Of a stretch of 64,000 bases of DNA, positions 16,481 to 24,259 are shown piece by piece. Made by a program: the position numbers and the translations under genes. Numbering within the stretch: the first letter of the stretch is position 1; the number at the start of each line of letters is the position of its first letter. The notes under the pieces were generated by a model. It was not told the origin of the DNA, did no database searches, and saw only the letters and a list, made by a program, of their open reading frames with translations. This DNA is from Umezawaea beigongshangensis (GTDB lineage: Bacteria; Actinomycetota; Actinomycetes; Mycobacteriales; Pseudonocardiaceae), in contig NZ_JAEIOJ010000008.1 of the NCBI RefSeq assembly GCF_016464305.1, positions 68,870-132,869 of the forward strand, written 5' to 3'.

Positions 16481-17284
16481 TCAGGGACGCAGCGCGATCG
16501 TCTCGCCGCGCGCCACCGGACGCAGGACCGAGGACAGCCCGCGCCGCTGCGCCTCGGCCTGGAAGTCCGACAGCGGCGAGCGCATGACCCCGTAGTCGTC
16601 GTGGTGGATCGGGACCGTCGCGGACGGCCGGATCAGCTCGACGAGGGAGGCCCCCTGCTTCCCGTCCATCGTGAGCAGCACCCCGGCGATCCTCGTGCCG
16701 CCCAGGTGCGCGACCATCACGTCGATGCCGGGGAAGCGCTCGGCGACCTCGCGGAGCCACGGCCGGTACAGCGTGTCGCCGGTGATGTAGAGGCGCAGGA
16801 CCGGCTCCCCGTCCCGCTCCAGCTCCAGCACGCTGCCCATCACCCGCGGCAGCAGCCGGTCGACCGGACCGGGGCCGTGCACGCCCGGCACCGCCGTCAC
16901 GCGCACCCGCTCGCCCGGCCGCTCGAACACGTGCGACTGCCACGTGTCCAGCGCGTCGCACGAGCCGAAGCCCCACGTCGACAGCCGCCGCGCGGCCTGC
17001 TTCGTGGTGACCACCGGCAGGTCCCGCGGCAGCGAGCGGCGCGCGACGCGGTCGAAGTGGTCGCCGTGCAGGTGCGAGAGCACCAGCCCGTCCAGGGGTG
17101 GCAGGTCACCGGGCTGCATCGCCGGCTCGGTGAGCCGCTTGGAGCTGAGCCCCCAGCCGAGGTAGGCGCGCTGCCCCCGGTGCAGGAAGTTCGGGTCGGT
17201 CAGCAGCGTGAAGCCGCCGAGCCGCAGGATGGTCGTCGCCGTGCCCACGAACGTGAGCGTGGACGCGCTGCCGGAGTCCGTCAT
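16481..17284 (-). CDS. Metallo-beta-lactamase-fold hydrolase (UlaG-like)
   Basis: 267 residues with the MBL metal motif LSHLHGDHFDRV (HxHxDH), a later histidine in VPGVHGPGP, the aspartate in ITGDTLYRPW and the final histidine in TVPIHHDDYG. This pattern fits the UlaG/lactonase-like branch of cytoplasmic MBL hydrolases rather than true beta-lactamases: there is no signal peptide. The substrate cannot be read from sequence. The ATG at 17284 lies 59 nt after the stop of the ABC transporter on the same strand, so they may be co-transcribed. Confidence 0.85.
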   Translation of the reverse strand: MTDSGSASTLTFVGTATTILRLGGFTLLTDPNFLHRGQRAYLGWGLSSKRLTEPAMQPGDLPPLDGLVLSHLHGDHFDRVARRSLPRDLPVVTTKQAARRLSTWGFGSCDALDTWQSHVFERPGERVRVTAVPGVHGPGPVDRLLPRVMGSVLELERDGEPVLRLYITGDTLYRPWLREVAERFPGIDVMVAHLGGTRIAGVLLTMDGKQGASLVELIRPSATVPIHHDDYGVMRSPLSDFQAEAQRRGLSSVLRPVARGETIALRP

Positions 17285-17343
17285 GGCGGGTCGAGTACCC
17301 GCACCGCGCCGGGTCAGTCGTCACCGCCGCGCATCCTCCCCGG

Positions 17344-19239
17344 TCAGCGGTAGGCCCTGGCCTGGATGTCGAACAGCTCGCGGTACGGGCCTCCTCCGGC
17401 CATCAGCTCGTCGTGCGTGCCGTGCTGCGCGACGCGGCCGTCCTCCAGCACCACGATGCGGTCCGCGTCGCGCACGTTGGCCAGCCGGTGGGTGACCAGG
17501 ACCGTCGTGCGCCGCTCGTCGTCGCCCGCGCGGCTCGCGTGCTGGAGCCCGGCGAACACCCGCGCCTCGGCCTTCGCGTCCAGCGCGGCCGTCGGCTCGT
17601 CGGCCACGAGCACCGCGGCGTCCCGGTAGATCCCGCGGGCCACGCCGATGCGCTGCCACTGGCCGCCGGAGATCTCCTGGCCGTCGCGGAACTGCTTGGA
17701 CAGCACCGAGTGCTCGCCGCGGGGCAGCGTCTCGATCACCTCGTCGGCCCCGGAGTGCGCGACGGCCCGCTCCCACGCCGTCCCGTCGGGATCGTCGAGC
17801 TCCAACCGTCCGATCCGGACGTTGTGGCCCGCGGTCATCGGCCACCGCGCGGGTTCCTGCGAGATCACCGACACCCTGCTGTGCACGGTGCGCGGATCGG
17901 CGAGGGCGAGGTCGACGCCGTCCCACCGGACGGTGCCCCCGCTCGGCGCGTACAGGCCGGTGATCAGCTTGCCCAGCGTGGTCTTGCCGGAACCGTTCTG
18001 CCCGACCAGGGCGACCACCTCACCGCGCCTGATCTTCAGCGTGATGCCGCTCAGCGCGGCGCGCTCGCTGTCGGGGTAGGTGAAGGAGACGTCGTCCAGC
18101 TCGATGACGCCGGGGTCGGACGGCGCGCTCACCCCGGTCGGCGCGCGCCCGCGGGCCCGCGCCTCGTGCAGCAGCTGCTCGTAGAACGCGACGTAGAAGG
18201 AGTGCTCGTAGAGGGAGTTCACGCCGTGCATCACGGTGGACAGCGAGGTGGACGCCGTGCGCATCGCGACGACGGCGGCGCCGGCCAGCGCGAGCGGCAT
18301 GACCGACAGGTAGAGCAGGAGACCCAGCACCGCGTAGGAGACGCCCGTGCCGATCCCGGCGAGCGTGCGGCCCAGCAGCCGCACCGCGCTCGACCGGCGC
18401 TCCAGGCGCACCGCCTCCGCCGTCACCACGCCCGAGATGCGGCGGTGCTCGGCGATCAGCACGTCCTGGAGCGTCAGCGCCTGCCGCTCCACGGCCACGT
18501 CGCGGGCGGTCAGCAGGTTCTCCACGACGAACAGCCGCAGGTTCTGCGTCACCATCCGCAGGAACGACTCGTAGCGCATCTTGGCCGCGCGCATCGCCGC
18601 CCAGCCGTTGGCCAGCGCGGCGAGCAGCAGCACCGGCGCGAGCAGCGGGTCGAGCAACCCGGCCGTGACGACGGCCGCCACCACCGAGATCGACGACGAC
18701 GCGAGGTCGGACACCGACCGGATGCTCATCTCGACGGACTGCACGCCGTGCCTGCCGCCCTGGCGCACCAGCTCGCGGAAGTCGGGGTCCTCGAACGCCA
18801 CCAGCTCGACCCGTGCGATCTCGACGTTCAGCCGGTCCTGCACGTGCGCCCGCACCCGCGGTCCCAGCGCGCCCTGCACGGCGCCGACCGCCGCGTCCAG
18901 CAGCCCGCGCAGCGCGAACGACCCGACGACGAGCGCGATCGACGGCAGCGACGCCACCAGCCGCTGCGGTGTGGGCCCCTGCTCCAGCAGCGAGGTGAAC
19001 ACGCCCGCCGTGGCGTAGAGGCCGAACGCGGTCACGCAGCCGGAGACCAGGTGCAGGACCGCGGAGAGCAGGGTCAGCCGTCGCGAGGTCTCCCAGGAGA
19101 GCCGGACGACCACCGCCGCGGCGGCGGGCAGCGCGCCGAGCGTGCGCAGCACGCCCGTCCCGGCGACCCGCGCGTCCACGGCGGCCCACTTCGGCGGCTC
19201 CAGGTCGTCCACCCCGATGAGCGCAGAGCTCTCCGCCAC
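17344..19239 (-). CDS. ABC transporter half-molecule (fused permease and ATPase)
   Basis: 631 residues. The N-terminal transmembrane domain (about residues 35-340) is of type I exporter design. The ATPase domain has Walker A GQNGSGKTT (about 410-418), signature ISGGQWQRIGVARG, Walker B VLVADEPTAALD and the H-loop VTHRLA. It would form a homodimeric or heterodimeric exporter in the membrane; no second half-transporter is adjacent. The start is decided by the ribosome-binding site: GGAGG is 7 nt before the GTG at 19239 but only 1 nt before the GTG at 19245. The substrate is unknown. Confidence 0.9.
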   Translation of the reverse strand: MAESSALIGVDDLEPPKWAAVDARVAGTGVLRTLGALPAAAAVVVRLSWETSRRLTLLSAVLHLVSGCVTAFGLYATAGVFTSLLEQGPTPQRLVASLPSIALVVGSFALRGLLDAAVGAVQGALGPRVRAHVQDRLNVEIARVELVAFEDPDFRELVRQGGRHGVQSVEMSIRSVSDLASSSISVVAAVVTAGLLDPLLAPVLLLAALANGWAAMRAAKMRYESFLRMVTQNLRLFVVENLLTARDVAVERQALTLQDVLIAEHRRISGVVTAEAVRLERRSSAVRLLGRTLAGIGTGVSYAVLGLLLYLSVMPLALAGAAVVAMRTASTSLSTVMHGVNSLYEHSFYVAFYEQLLHEARARGRAPTGVSAPSDPGVIELDDVSFTYPDSERAALSGITLKIRRGEVVALVGQNGSGKTTLGKLITGLYAPSGGTVRWDGVDLALADPRTVHSRVSVISQEPARWPMTAGHNVRIGRLELDDPDGTAWERAVAHSGADEVIETLPRGEHSVLSKQFRDGQEISGGQWQRIGVARGIYRDAAVLVADEPTAALDAKAEARVFAGLQHASRAGDDERRTTVLVTHRLANVRDADRIVVLEDGRVAQHGTHDELMAGGGPYRELFDIQARAYR

Positions 19240-19296
19240 CGCCACACCTCCGTCGCGTCACGTGCCCACGTTCAGTGTGCCCGCGAACACGCTCGG

Positions 19297-19527
19297 TCAG
19301 GTGGACAGTTCTCGGGCGATCAGCCGGGCTCGGTCCTTGCCCACCGCCACGACGTCGCCGTCGTGCAGCTGCGCCCCGCGGCGCGTCTCGACGCGGCCGT
19401 TGACGGTGACCTCCTCGTCCTCGATCAGCTCCTTGGCGTGGACGCCGTTCTCCGCCAGTCCGGACAGCTTGAGGAACTGGCCGAGCCGGATCATGTCGTC
19501 GTCGATCTCGACCTCGGTGATGCGCAT
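19297..19527 (-). CDS. Small S4-domain RNA-binding protein (YbcJ-like)
   Basis: 76 residues, essentially one S4 domain: IRLGQFLKLSGLAENGVHAKELIEDEEVTVNGRVETRRGAQLHDGDVV follows the canonical S4 pattern. Stand-alone S4 proteins bind structured RNA, often ribosomal. It is encoded 57 nt upstream of the ABC transporter on the same strand, possibly the first gene of that transcript. It is divergent from the small membrane protein at 19611. Confidence 0.85.
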   Translation of the reverse strand: MRITEVEIDDDMIRLGQFLKLSGLAENGVHAKELIEDEEVTVNGRVETRRGAQLHDGDVVAVGKDRARLIARELST

Positions 19528-19610
19528 CGGACCATCATCGCGGCCCGCTCCGACAGCACGCGCCCGGCGGGGCGACGACGCGCCGGAGGGCGGCGTGGTA
19601 CGACTGGGGA

Positions 19611-19805
19611 ATGCGCAACCGTGTGTTCGTGGCCGTCGGCGTCGTGCTCGCGCTGCTGGGGGTCCTGTGGACCCTGCAGGGGCTCGGTCTCGTGACCGGC
19701 AGCTTCATGACCGGGCAGTCGCTGTGGACGGCCATCGGGCTGCTGTCCGTGGTGGGCGGGGTCACGCTGCTGGTCAGCGGGCTGCGGCGGACGCGGAGGC
19801 GCTGA
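19611..19805 (+). CDS. Small two-helix membrane protein
   Basis: 64 residues. Two hydrophobic helices (about residues 5-27 and 39-58) are separated by a short loop GSFMTGQSLWT, with a basic C-terminus RRTRRR predicted to be cytoplasmic. Proteins of this kind are common and uncharacterised in actinobacteria. The ATG at 19611 has only GGGG immediately upstream. A strong hairpin follows. Confidence 0.6.
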   Translation: MRNRVFVAVGVVLALLGVLWTLQGLGLVTGSFMTGQSLWTAIGLLSVVGGVTLLVSGLRRTRRR

Positions 19806-19859
19806 GACCGGTCGCGGCGCACGTGCGGTGGCTCCCGCCGCGAGGAGGGGAGAACCCGT

Positions 19860-19903
19860 CCGCCGACCGCAGCCCCCGGGGGGGAAGGGGGCGCGGTCGG
19901 CGG
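19860..19903. terminator. Hairpin between convergent small genes
   Basis: Arms CCGCCGACCGC (19860-19870) and GCGGTCGGCGG (19893-19903) are exact complements. The 22-nt interior contains a further C-run/G-run that can pair. It sits between the ends of the genes stopping at 19805 (+) and 19913 (-), so it can terminate both. Confidence 0.7.
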
Positions 19904-19912
19904 GAGTCCGGG

Positions 19913-20122
19913 CTACTGCGAGACGGACTGCCTGCCCTCGCTGGCGTCGAGACCCAGCATTTCGAGGAGGTCGCGGCAGTCCTGGGTGTCGGAGGCGTGC
20001 ACCGCGACGGTGCGAGCCGCCCTTCCGTTCTGGATCGAGCTGTGGACCTTCTCCAGCGCGCGGGCCTCCGCGAAGCGGCCGGTCGTGAGGTCCGTGGACG
20101 ATGCAGGGCGTGCCCAGGTCAT
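19913..20122 (-). CDS. Conserved small hypothetical protein
   Basis: 69 residues, starting at the ATG at 20122 preceded by GGAAGCAGG. It has no membrane helix. The sequence contains RALEKVHSSIQNGRAARTVAVHASD, then TQDCRDLLEMLGLD, an amphipathic helix-rich pattern with one cysteine. I recognise the style as a short conserved actinobacterial protein but know no function. An upstream extension to 20197 is open but lacks a ribosome-binding site. Confidence 0.55.
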   Translation of the reverse strand: MTWARPASSTDLTTGRFAEARALEKVHSSIQNGRAARTVAVHASDTQDCRDLLEMLGLDASEGRQSVSQ

Positions 20123-20375
20123 TGCGGTACCTGCTTCCGCTCGGCCGGTATCACGAGGACCACGGCCGAGCATCGGGGGCGGGGTCGCGAGGAGCAACTC
20201 CCCCGCTGAACATCCTCATGATGACAGCCCGAGGGCGGTGAGACCAACCCCCCGGCGTTTCGCCCGCCGACCAACACGTGTCGAACGCGGTGCGCGCCCG
20301 GGTCGCCACACCCGGCCGCCAGCAGCCGCACATGAAGGTCCGACCGTCCACCGTGGACGACCGTCGAGCGCGGAT

Positions 20376-21032
20376 TCAGGCCCGTCGCACGGAATCCGCG
20401 GGCACGTCCTCGTCCTCGTCCGCCGGATCTGCGGGATCGGCGGGATCGGCGGACTCCGCCGGACCGCTGTCCCGCTCCGGTTCCGGCCAGGCCGGCTCCT
20501 CCGGCGCCGCTCCCCCCACCGGCTCGGCCGCGGGGGCCTCCTCCGGGGCGTCCGGGAGCAGCGGCGGCGCGGCCGCGGTCACCACGACGCCGCGGCGCAG
20601 GACGGACTCGACGTCGGCGACGAACCCCGGCAGCCGGTCGTCCCCCTCGTCGAGGTCGTCCGGCGTGGGACCGTGCGCCCGGAGCAGGTGCAGCGACGAC
20701 ACGGCCTCGCCGTGCTCGCGACCGAGCCGCTGGAAGCCGAAGACCGCCTCGTAACCGGCCACGGCGCTGGCCAGGGCCGCGCACAGCGTCGCGGCGAAGC
20801 CCCACACCGGTCGGCGGGCGGCGTCGGCCACCCCGGCCGCGCCCAGGACGGCGGCTCCGGTGAGCAGCGCGGCCGACAGGGACACCGTCCACACCCGTGC
20901 CGCCGAGTGCACGGCGCGGGCGCGCTCGTGCCGGTCCAGCTCGGCGCCCAGGCGGTGGCGCAGGTAGGCGTCGAGGAACTGCGCCTCCCGGTGCCGGGTG
21001 CCGCCGCGCGCGTCTCCCGCGGTTCCGCTCAC
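20376..21032 (-). CDS. SLATT-like two-transmembrane protein with acidic tail
   Basis: 218 residues. After an amphipathic N-terminal helix (QFLDAYLRHRLGAELDRHERARAVHSAARVW) come two membrane helices (about residues 45-70 and 77-100) and a helix (FQRLGREHGEAVSSLHLLRAH). That is the layout of SLATT (DUF4231-like) domains, predicted pore-forming effectors linked to nucleotide sensors. The C-terminal third is acidic and proline-rich, with a DPA triplet repeat (ADPADPADPADEDED). The GTG at 21032 overlaps the stop of the SLOG-containing gene (GTGA), so the two are made together. The SLATT assignment is by pattern, not profile search. Confidence 0.6.
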   Translation of the reverse strand: MSGTAGDARGGTRHREAQFLDAYLRHRLGAELDRHERARAVHSAARVWTVSLSAALLTGAAVLGAAGVADAARRPVWGFAATLCAALASAVAGYEAVFGFQRLGREHGEAVSSLHLLRAHGPTPDDLDEGDDRLPGFVADVESVLRRGVVVTAAAPPLLPDAPEEAPAAEPVGGAAPEEPAWPEPERDSGPAESADPADPADPADEDEDVPADSVRRA

Positions 21033-22264
21033 GGTCCGACCACCTCGTGCTGTCGCAGGGCGACCGCGCCCTCCAGGTCCCGCTCCCGGTCCTCGCGGTC
21101 GAACTCGGTCGCGGGCGGCGGGGCGGCCAGGTGGGCGAAGTACAGGGAGCGCAGCCGGTCGGCGCGCGTGCGGGCCGCCAGGTGGGCGTCGAGCGACTCC
21201 CGCCTGCGGGCCACGACGGTCAGGACGGCGGCGGACGCGCCTGCGGCGGCCACCAGCACACCGGGCCACGCCGCGTCGCGCAGCCAGGTCTGGAGCGCGG
21301 CGAACGCGGTGGTGGCGAAGCAGCCGGTCAGGGCGAGCACGACGAGCAGCCGGTAGCGGTTCTGCTCGCGGTCGGCGTTCGCCTCCGACTCGTGCAGGGC
21401 GGGCACGACGAGACGGTTCGCCTCGTGGACGGCGTCGGAGAGCAGGGGGTAGTCGACCACGAACCCCGGTTCGAGGACCGGGGCGGGCTCCGCGGCGCGG
21501 TGGCGCAGCCGCGGCCACACCGCCAGCGGCGCGACCAGGGGCCGCGACGGCGGCCTCGGGCCGCGTCCGAGCAGGTCGCGCAGCACGAACAGCACGCGGT
21601 CGGGGCCCTCGTCCACGTGGACGACCGACACCCGCCCGCTCCGCACGAGCACCGCGAGGTCGTCCCCCGGCGCGATCTCACCGGAGGCGATCTCGTCGGC
21701 GAGCTCCCCGGACCCCGCGACCACGACCAGCGGCCGGTCGGCGGCGAGGTGGCGCACCACGGCCACGCGGGCCAGGTCGCCGCCACCGACCAGCAGCGCG
21801 GTGGTCGGCTTCTTCCTGCCGCTGACGGCGTCGACCACGCGGAACAGTGCGGAGCTCTCCTCGCCCCACTCCGAGCCGGGCACGAGGACCACGAGGTCGT
21901 GGTGCGGCTCCAGGGCCACCTCGGTGGCGGTGGGCGGCGCCTCGCCGGTGGAGACGCGGCTGGACGGCGCGACGCCGACGATGCCGGGCCAGCGGGTGTC
22001 GCACGCCTGCGTGGCGATGCCCAGCAGGTGCACGACACCCGCGTCGGCTCCGCTGGTGACCAGCACGGCCCGGTCGGCCCCCGCGCCCTGCACCAGGGCT
22101 CGCAGCAGCGGCAGCAGCCGCGCCGCGAGCTCGGTGCCGACCTCGGAGGCGGTGCCGAACACCGCGATCACCGGACGCCCGCGCGGCAGGCCCAGTGAAC
22201 GGGCCCGGATCTCCGCGTCTGGCTGGGACAGCCGCTGGACCCGCGGGCCACCTGTTCCAGACAT
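21029..22264 (-). CDS. SLOG (LSDAT-type) sensor domain fused to a two-transmembrane SLATT-like region
   Basis: 411 residues. The N-terminal part (about 30-245) is a Rossmann-like domain with VIAVFGTASEVGTELAARLLPLL, AVLVTSGADAGVVHLLG, VALEPHHDLVVLVPGSEWGEES, TTALLVGGGDLARVAVV and RPLVVVAGSGELADEIASG. It resembles the LSDAT branch of SLOG domains, the group that includes the N-terminal sensor of TRPM channels. After a linker come two membrane helices (YRLLVVLALTGCFATTAFAAL, PGVLVAAAGASAAVLTVVA) and a cytoplasmic helical tail, as in SLATT effectors. The ATG at 22264 is chosen because a TAGGGT box lies 7 nt upstream; GTG at 22273 is an alternative. Likely role: ligand-gated membrane effector. 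Confidence 0.65.
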   Translation of the reverse strand: MSGTGGPRVQRLSQPDAEIRARSLGLPRGRPVIAVFGTASEVGTELAARLLPLLRALVQGAGADRAVLVTSGADAGVVHLLGIATQACDTRWPGIVGVAPSSRVSTGEAPPTATEVALEPHHDLVVLVPGSEWGEESSALFRVVDAVSGRKKPTTALLVGGGDLARVAVVRHLAADRPLVVVAGSGELADEIASGEIAPGDDLAVLVRSGRVSVVHVDEGPDRVLFVLRDLLGRGPRPPSRPLVAPLAVWPRLRHRAAEPAPVLEPGFVVDYPLLSDAVHEANRLVVPALHESEANADREQNRYRLLVVLALTGCFATTAFAALQTWLRDAAWPGVLVAAAGASAAVLTVVARRRESLDAHLAARTRADRLRSLYFAHLAAPPPATEFDREDRERDLEGAVALRQHEVVGP

Positions 22265-22271
22265 GCGGCGC

Positions 22272-22277
22272 ACCCTA
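22272..22277 (-). promoter_or_regulatory. TAGGGT -10 box, probable leaderless promoter of the SLOG gene
   Basis: Read on the minus strand, TAGGGT ends 7 nt before the ATG at 22264. No Shine-Dalgarno is present, and the spacing would put transcription start at or beside the A of the start codon. Confidence 0.45.
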
Positions 22278-22309
22278 ACGGGTGGCCCGCAGCAGGAGAA
22301 GGGGGTTGA

Positions 22310-22564
22310 TCAGAACTCGTCGTGATCGTCACCCGGCACGCCGCGGCGCTGCTCGGCCACGTCCGCGGGATCGGCCTCCACCGGCAGGTCGCCGGACGGG
22401 TCGTCCGGCCCGCCGGTGACCGCGGTCCGCTGCTCGCTCACGTCGGCCGGGTTCGCGTCGAGCGGAAGCTCGCCGAACGACGTGTCCGGCCCGTCGTCGA
22501 CCACGGGGGTGAGCTGCTCCACCGCGTCGGCCTCTGACGCGTCGAGGCCCTGGGGGTCTGGCAC
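22310..22564 (-). CDS. Small acidic protein with three internal repeats
   Basis: 84 residues, strongly acidic. A unit of about 27 residues occurs three times: LDASEADAVEQLTPV, LDANPADVSEQRTAV and VEADPADVAEQRRGV, each followed by a G/D/P-rich linker, ending GDDHDEF. The GTG at 22564 has an excellent AGGAGG six nt upstream, so it is certainly translated. There is no membrane helix. It lies 45 nt before the SLOG-domain gene on the same strand. I do not recognise a function. The repeats may be docking motifs for a partner. Confidence 0.65.
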   Translation of the reverse strand: MPDPQGLDASEADAVEQLTPVVDDGPDTSFGELPLDANPADVSEQRTAVTGGPDDPSGDLPVEADPADVAEQRRGVPGDDHDEF

Positions 22565-22769
22565 CGAAGTCCTCCTCTGGTCGATGGGTCCCGCCGTCGG
22601 GACCTCCGCTCCAGCCTCCTGGGTGCGACCGTGCCACGCATCTCGGCCGGGTGACGGCGGCGGCGCGGGTTCCGGCGGCGCGGAGAAGGACCTGCTCGCC
22701 GGGCCGTGCGGTCCCCGTACAGTGCTGGTGGCGACACGAGCAGACGACACACGAACGGCTGATTGCGCA

Positions 22770-24221
22770 ATGACTGCGGTGCACGAGGACGACCAGGCCG
22801 ACCCCACCGGCGCGGGAATCGACCCGGAGGACCTCGAACTCGCGCTGCGGGTGCTCGCGGAGGTCGACGACCTGCCGGTGGAGCACCCGGACGCGGTGAA
22901 GGTCCGCCGGGCGGTGGCCGGCCTGTGGAAGCAGGTCAAGAAGCGCAGGCGCTCGGAGAAGCGCCGGGCGGTCACCGAGAACGACCGCGCGGTGACCGAG
23001 TCGACGGCGACCGGCGCGCCCGGCCGCATCGACGACGAGACGGCGGGCGTGCCGCTGGCGGCGAGGGTGAGCGGCGACACCGCGGGCACGCTGCTGCGCG
23101 CCAGGTCGTGCTACACGTGCAAGAACCGCTACACCGAGGTGGACGCCTTCTACCACCAGCTCTGCCCGCCGTGCGCCGCGCTCAACCGCGCCCGCCGCGA
23201 CGCCCGCACCGACCTGACCGGACGACGCGCCCTGCTCACCGGCGGTCGCGCGAAGATCGGCATGTACATCGCGCTGCGGCTGCTGCGCGACGGCGCGCAC
23301 ACCACGATCACCACGCGGTTCCCGAACGACGCCGTCCGCCGCTTCTCCGCGATGCCCGACAGCGCCGACTGGCTGCACCGGCTGCGGGTCGTGGGCATCG
23401 ACCTGCGCGACCCCTCGCAGGTGATCGCGCTCGCCGACTCGGTCGCCGAGCAGGGGCCGCTGGACGTCCTGATCAACAACGCCGCGCAGACCGTGCGGCG
23501 CTCGCAGTCGTCCTACTCACCGCTGGTGGCCGGTGAGCGGACCGCGCTGCCCGAGGGCTCGCCGGTGGAGGTCGTCACCTTCGGCCACACCCACGACGCG
23601 CACCCCGCGTCGCTGGTGGGGTCGATGACGCCGCAGGCCGTCACGGCGCTCGCCCTCACCGCCGGGTCGGCGTCGCCGGAGCGGATCGCCGCGGAGCTGG
23701 CGATCGACGCCGGTGGCCTCGTGCCGGACCTGCACCCGGTCAACAGCTGGACGCAGCACGTGGGCGAGGTCGACCCGATCGAGCTGCTGGAGGTGCAGCT
23801 GTGCAACTCGGTCGCACCGTTCATCCTGGTCAGCAGGCTGCGTCCGGCGATGGCGGCGGCGAGCGCGCGGCGCAAGTACGTCGTGAACGTCTCGGCGATG
23901 GAGGGCCAGTTCAGCCGCGCCTACAAGGGGGCCGGGCACCCGCACACGAACATGGCCAAGGCCGCGCTGAACATGCTCACCCGCACCAGCGCGGAGGAGA
24001 TGCTGACGACCGACGGCATCCTCATGACCGCCGTCGACACCGGCTGGATCACCGACGAGCGACCGCACCCCACGAAGATGCGGCTCGCCGACGAGGGCTT
24101 CCACGCACCCCTGGACCTCGTGGACGGCGCCGCGCGGGTGTACGACCCGATCGTGCGGGGCGAGCGGGGCGAGGACCTGTACGGCTGCTTCCTGAAGGAC
24201 TACGCGCCAGCGGCGTGGTGA
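22770..24221 (+). CDS. Atypical short-chain dehydrogenase with an N-terminal zinc-ribbon
   Basis: 483 residues. An N-terminal helical region is followed by a four-cysteine ribbon (C114-x2-C117 ... C132-x2-C135) and an SDR domain. The SDR motifs are altered: TGGRAKIG replaces TGxxxGIG, NNAAQT replaces NNAG, Ser375 is kept in NVSAMEG, but the catalytic Tyr of YxxxK is Thr393 (TNMAK, Lys397). A roughly 80-residue insertion (LPEGSPVEVVTFGHTHDAHP...) precedes the active site. These features mark a separate SDR subgroup whose chemistry is not evident. No Shine-Dalgarno precedes the ATG. It is divergent from the acidic repeat gene. Confidence 0.75.
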   Translation: MTAVHEDDQADPTGAGIDPEDLELALRVLAEVDDLPVEHPDAVKVRRAVAGLWKQVKKRRRSEKRRAVTENDRAVTESTATGAPGRIDDETAGVPLAARVSGDTAGTLLRARSCYTCKNRYTEVDAFYHQLCPPCAALNRARRDARTDLTGRRALLTGGRAKIGMYIALRLLRDGAHTTITTRFPNDAVRRFSAMPDSADWLHRLRVVGIDLRDPSQVIALADSVAEQGPLDVLINNAAQTVRRSQSSYSPLVAGERTALPEGSPVEVVTFGHTHDAHPASLVGSMTPQAVTALALTAGSASPERIAAELAIDAGGLVPDLHPVNSWTQHVGEVDPIELLEVQLCNSVAPFILVSRLRPAMAAASARRKYVVNVSAMEGQFSRAYKGAGHPHTNMAKAALNMLTRTSAEEMLTTDGILMTAVDTGWITDERPHPTKMRLADEGFHAPLDLVDGAARVYDPIVRGERGEDLYGCFLKDYAPAAW

Positions 24222-24247
24222 TCCGTCGAACGGGTGATCACGTGCTC

Positions 24248-24253
24248 TAGGTT
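24248..24253 (+). promoter_or_regulatory. TAGGTT -10 box, probable leaderless promoter of the nuclease/helicase
   Basis: TAGGTT lies exactly 6 nt before the GTG at 24260 and there is no ribosome-binding site in the 26 bp after the previous gene except this box. Confidence 0.45.
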
Positions 24254-24259
24254 GGCCCG

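Noticed and set aside
20345-20359. Palindrome CGTCCAC-C-GTGGACG as a terminator
   Set aside because: A 1-nt centre cannot form a stable loop at full pairing, and it lies inside a region with no clear transcript end; it may be a chance dyad in GC-rich DNA.
20278-20754. Plus-strand gene opposite the SLATT-like protein
   Set aside because: Ser/Ala/Gly/Arg low complexity arises from the antisense of the acidic tail; no start site and no domain.
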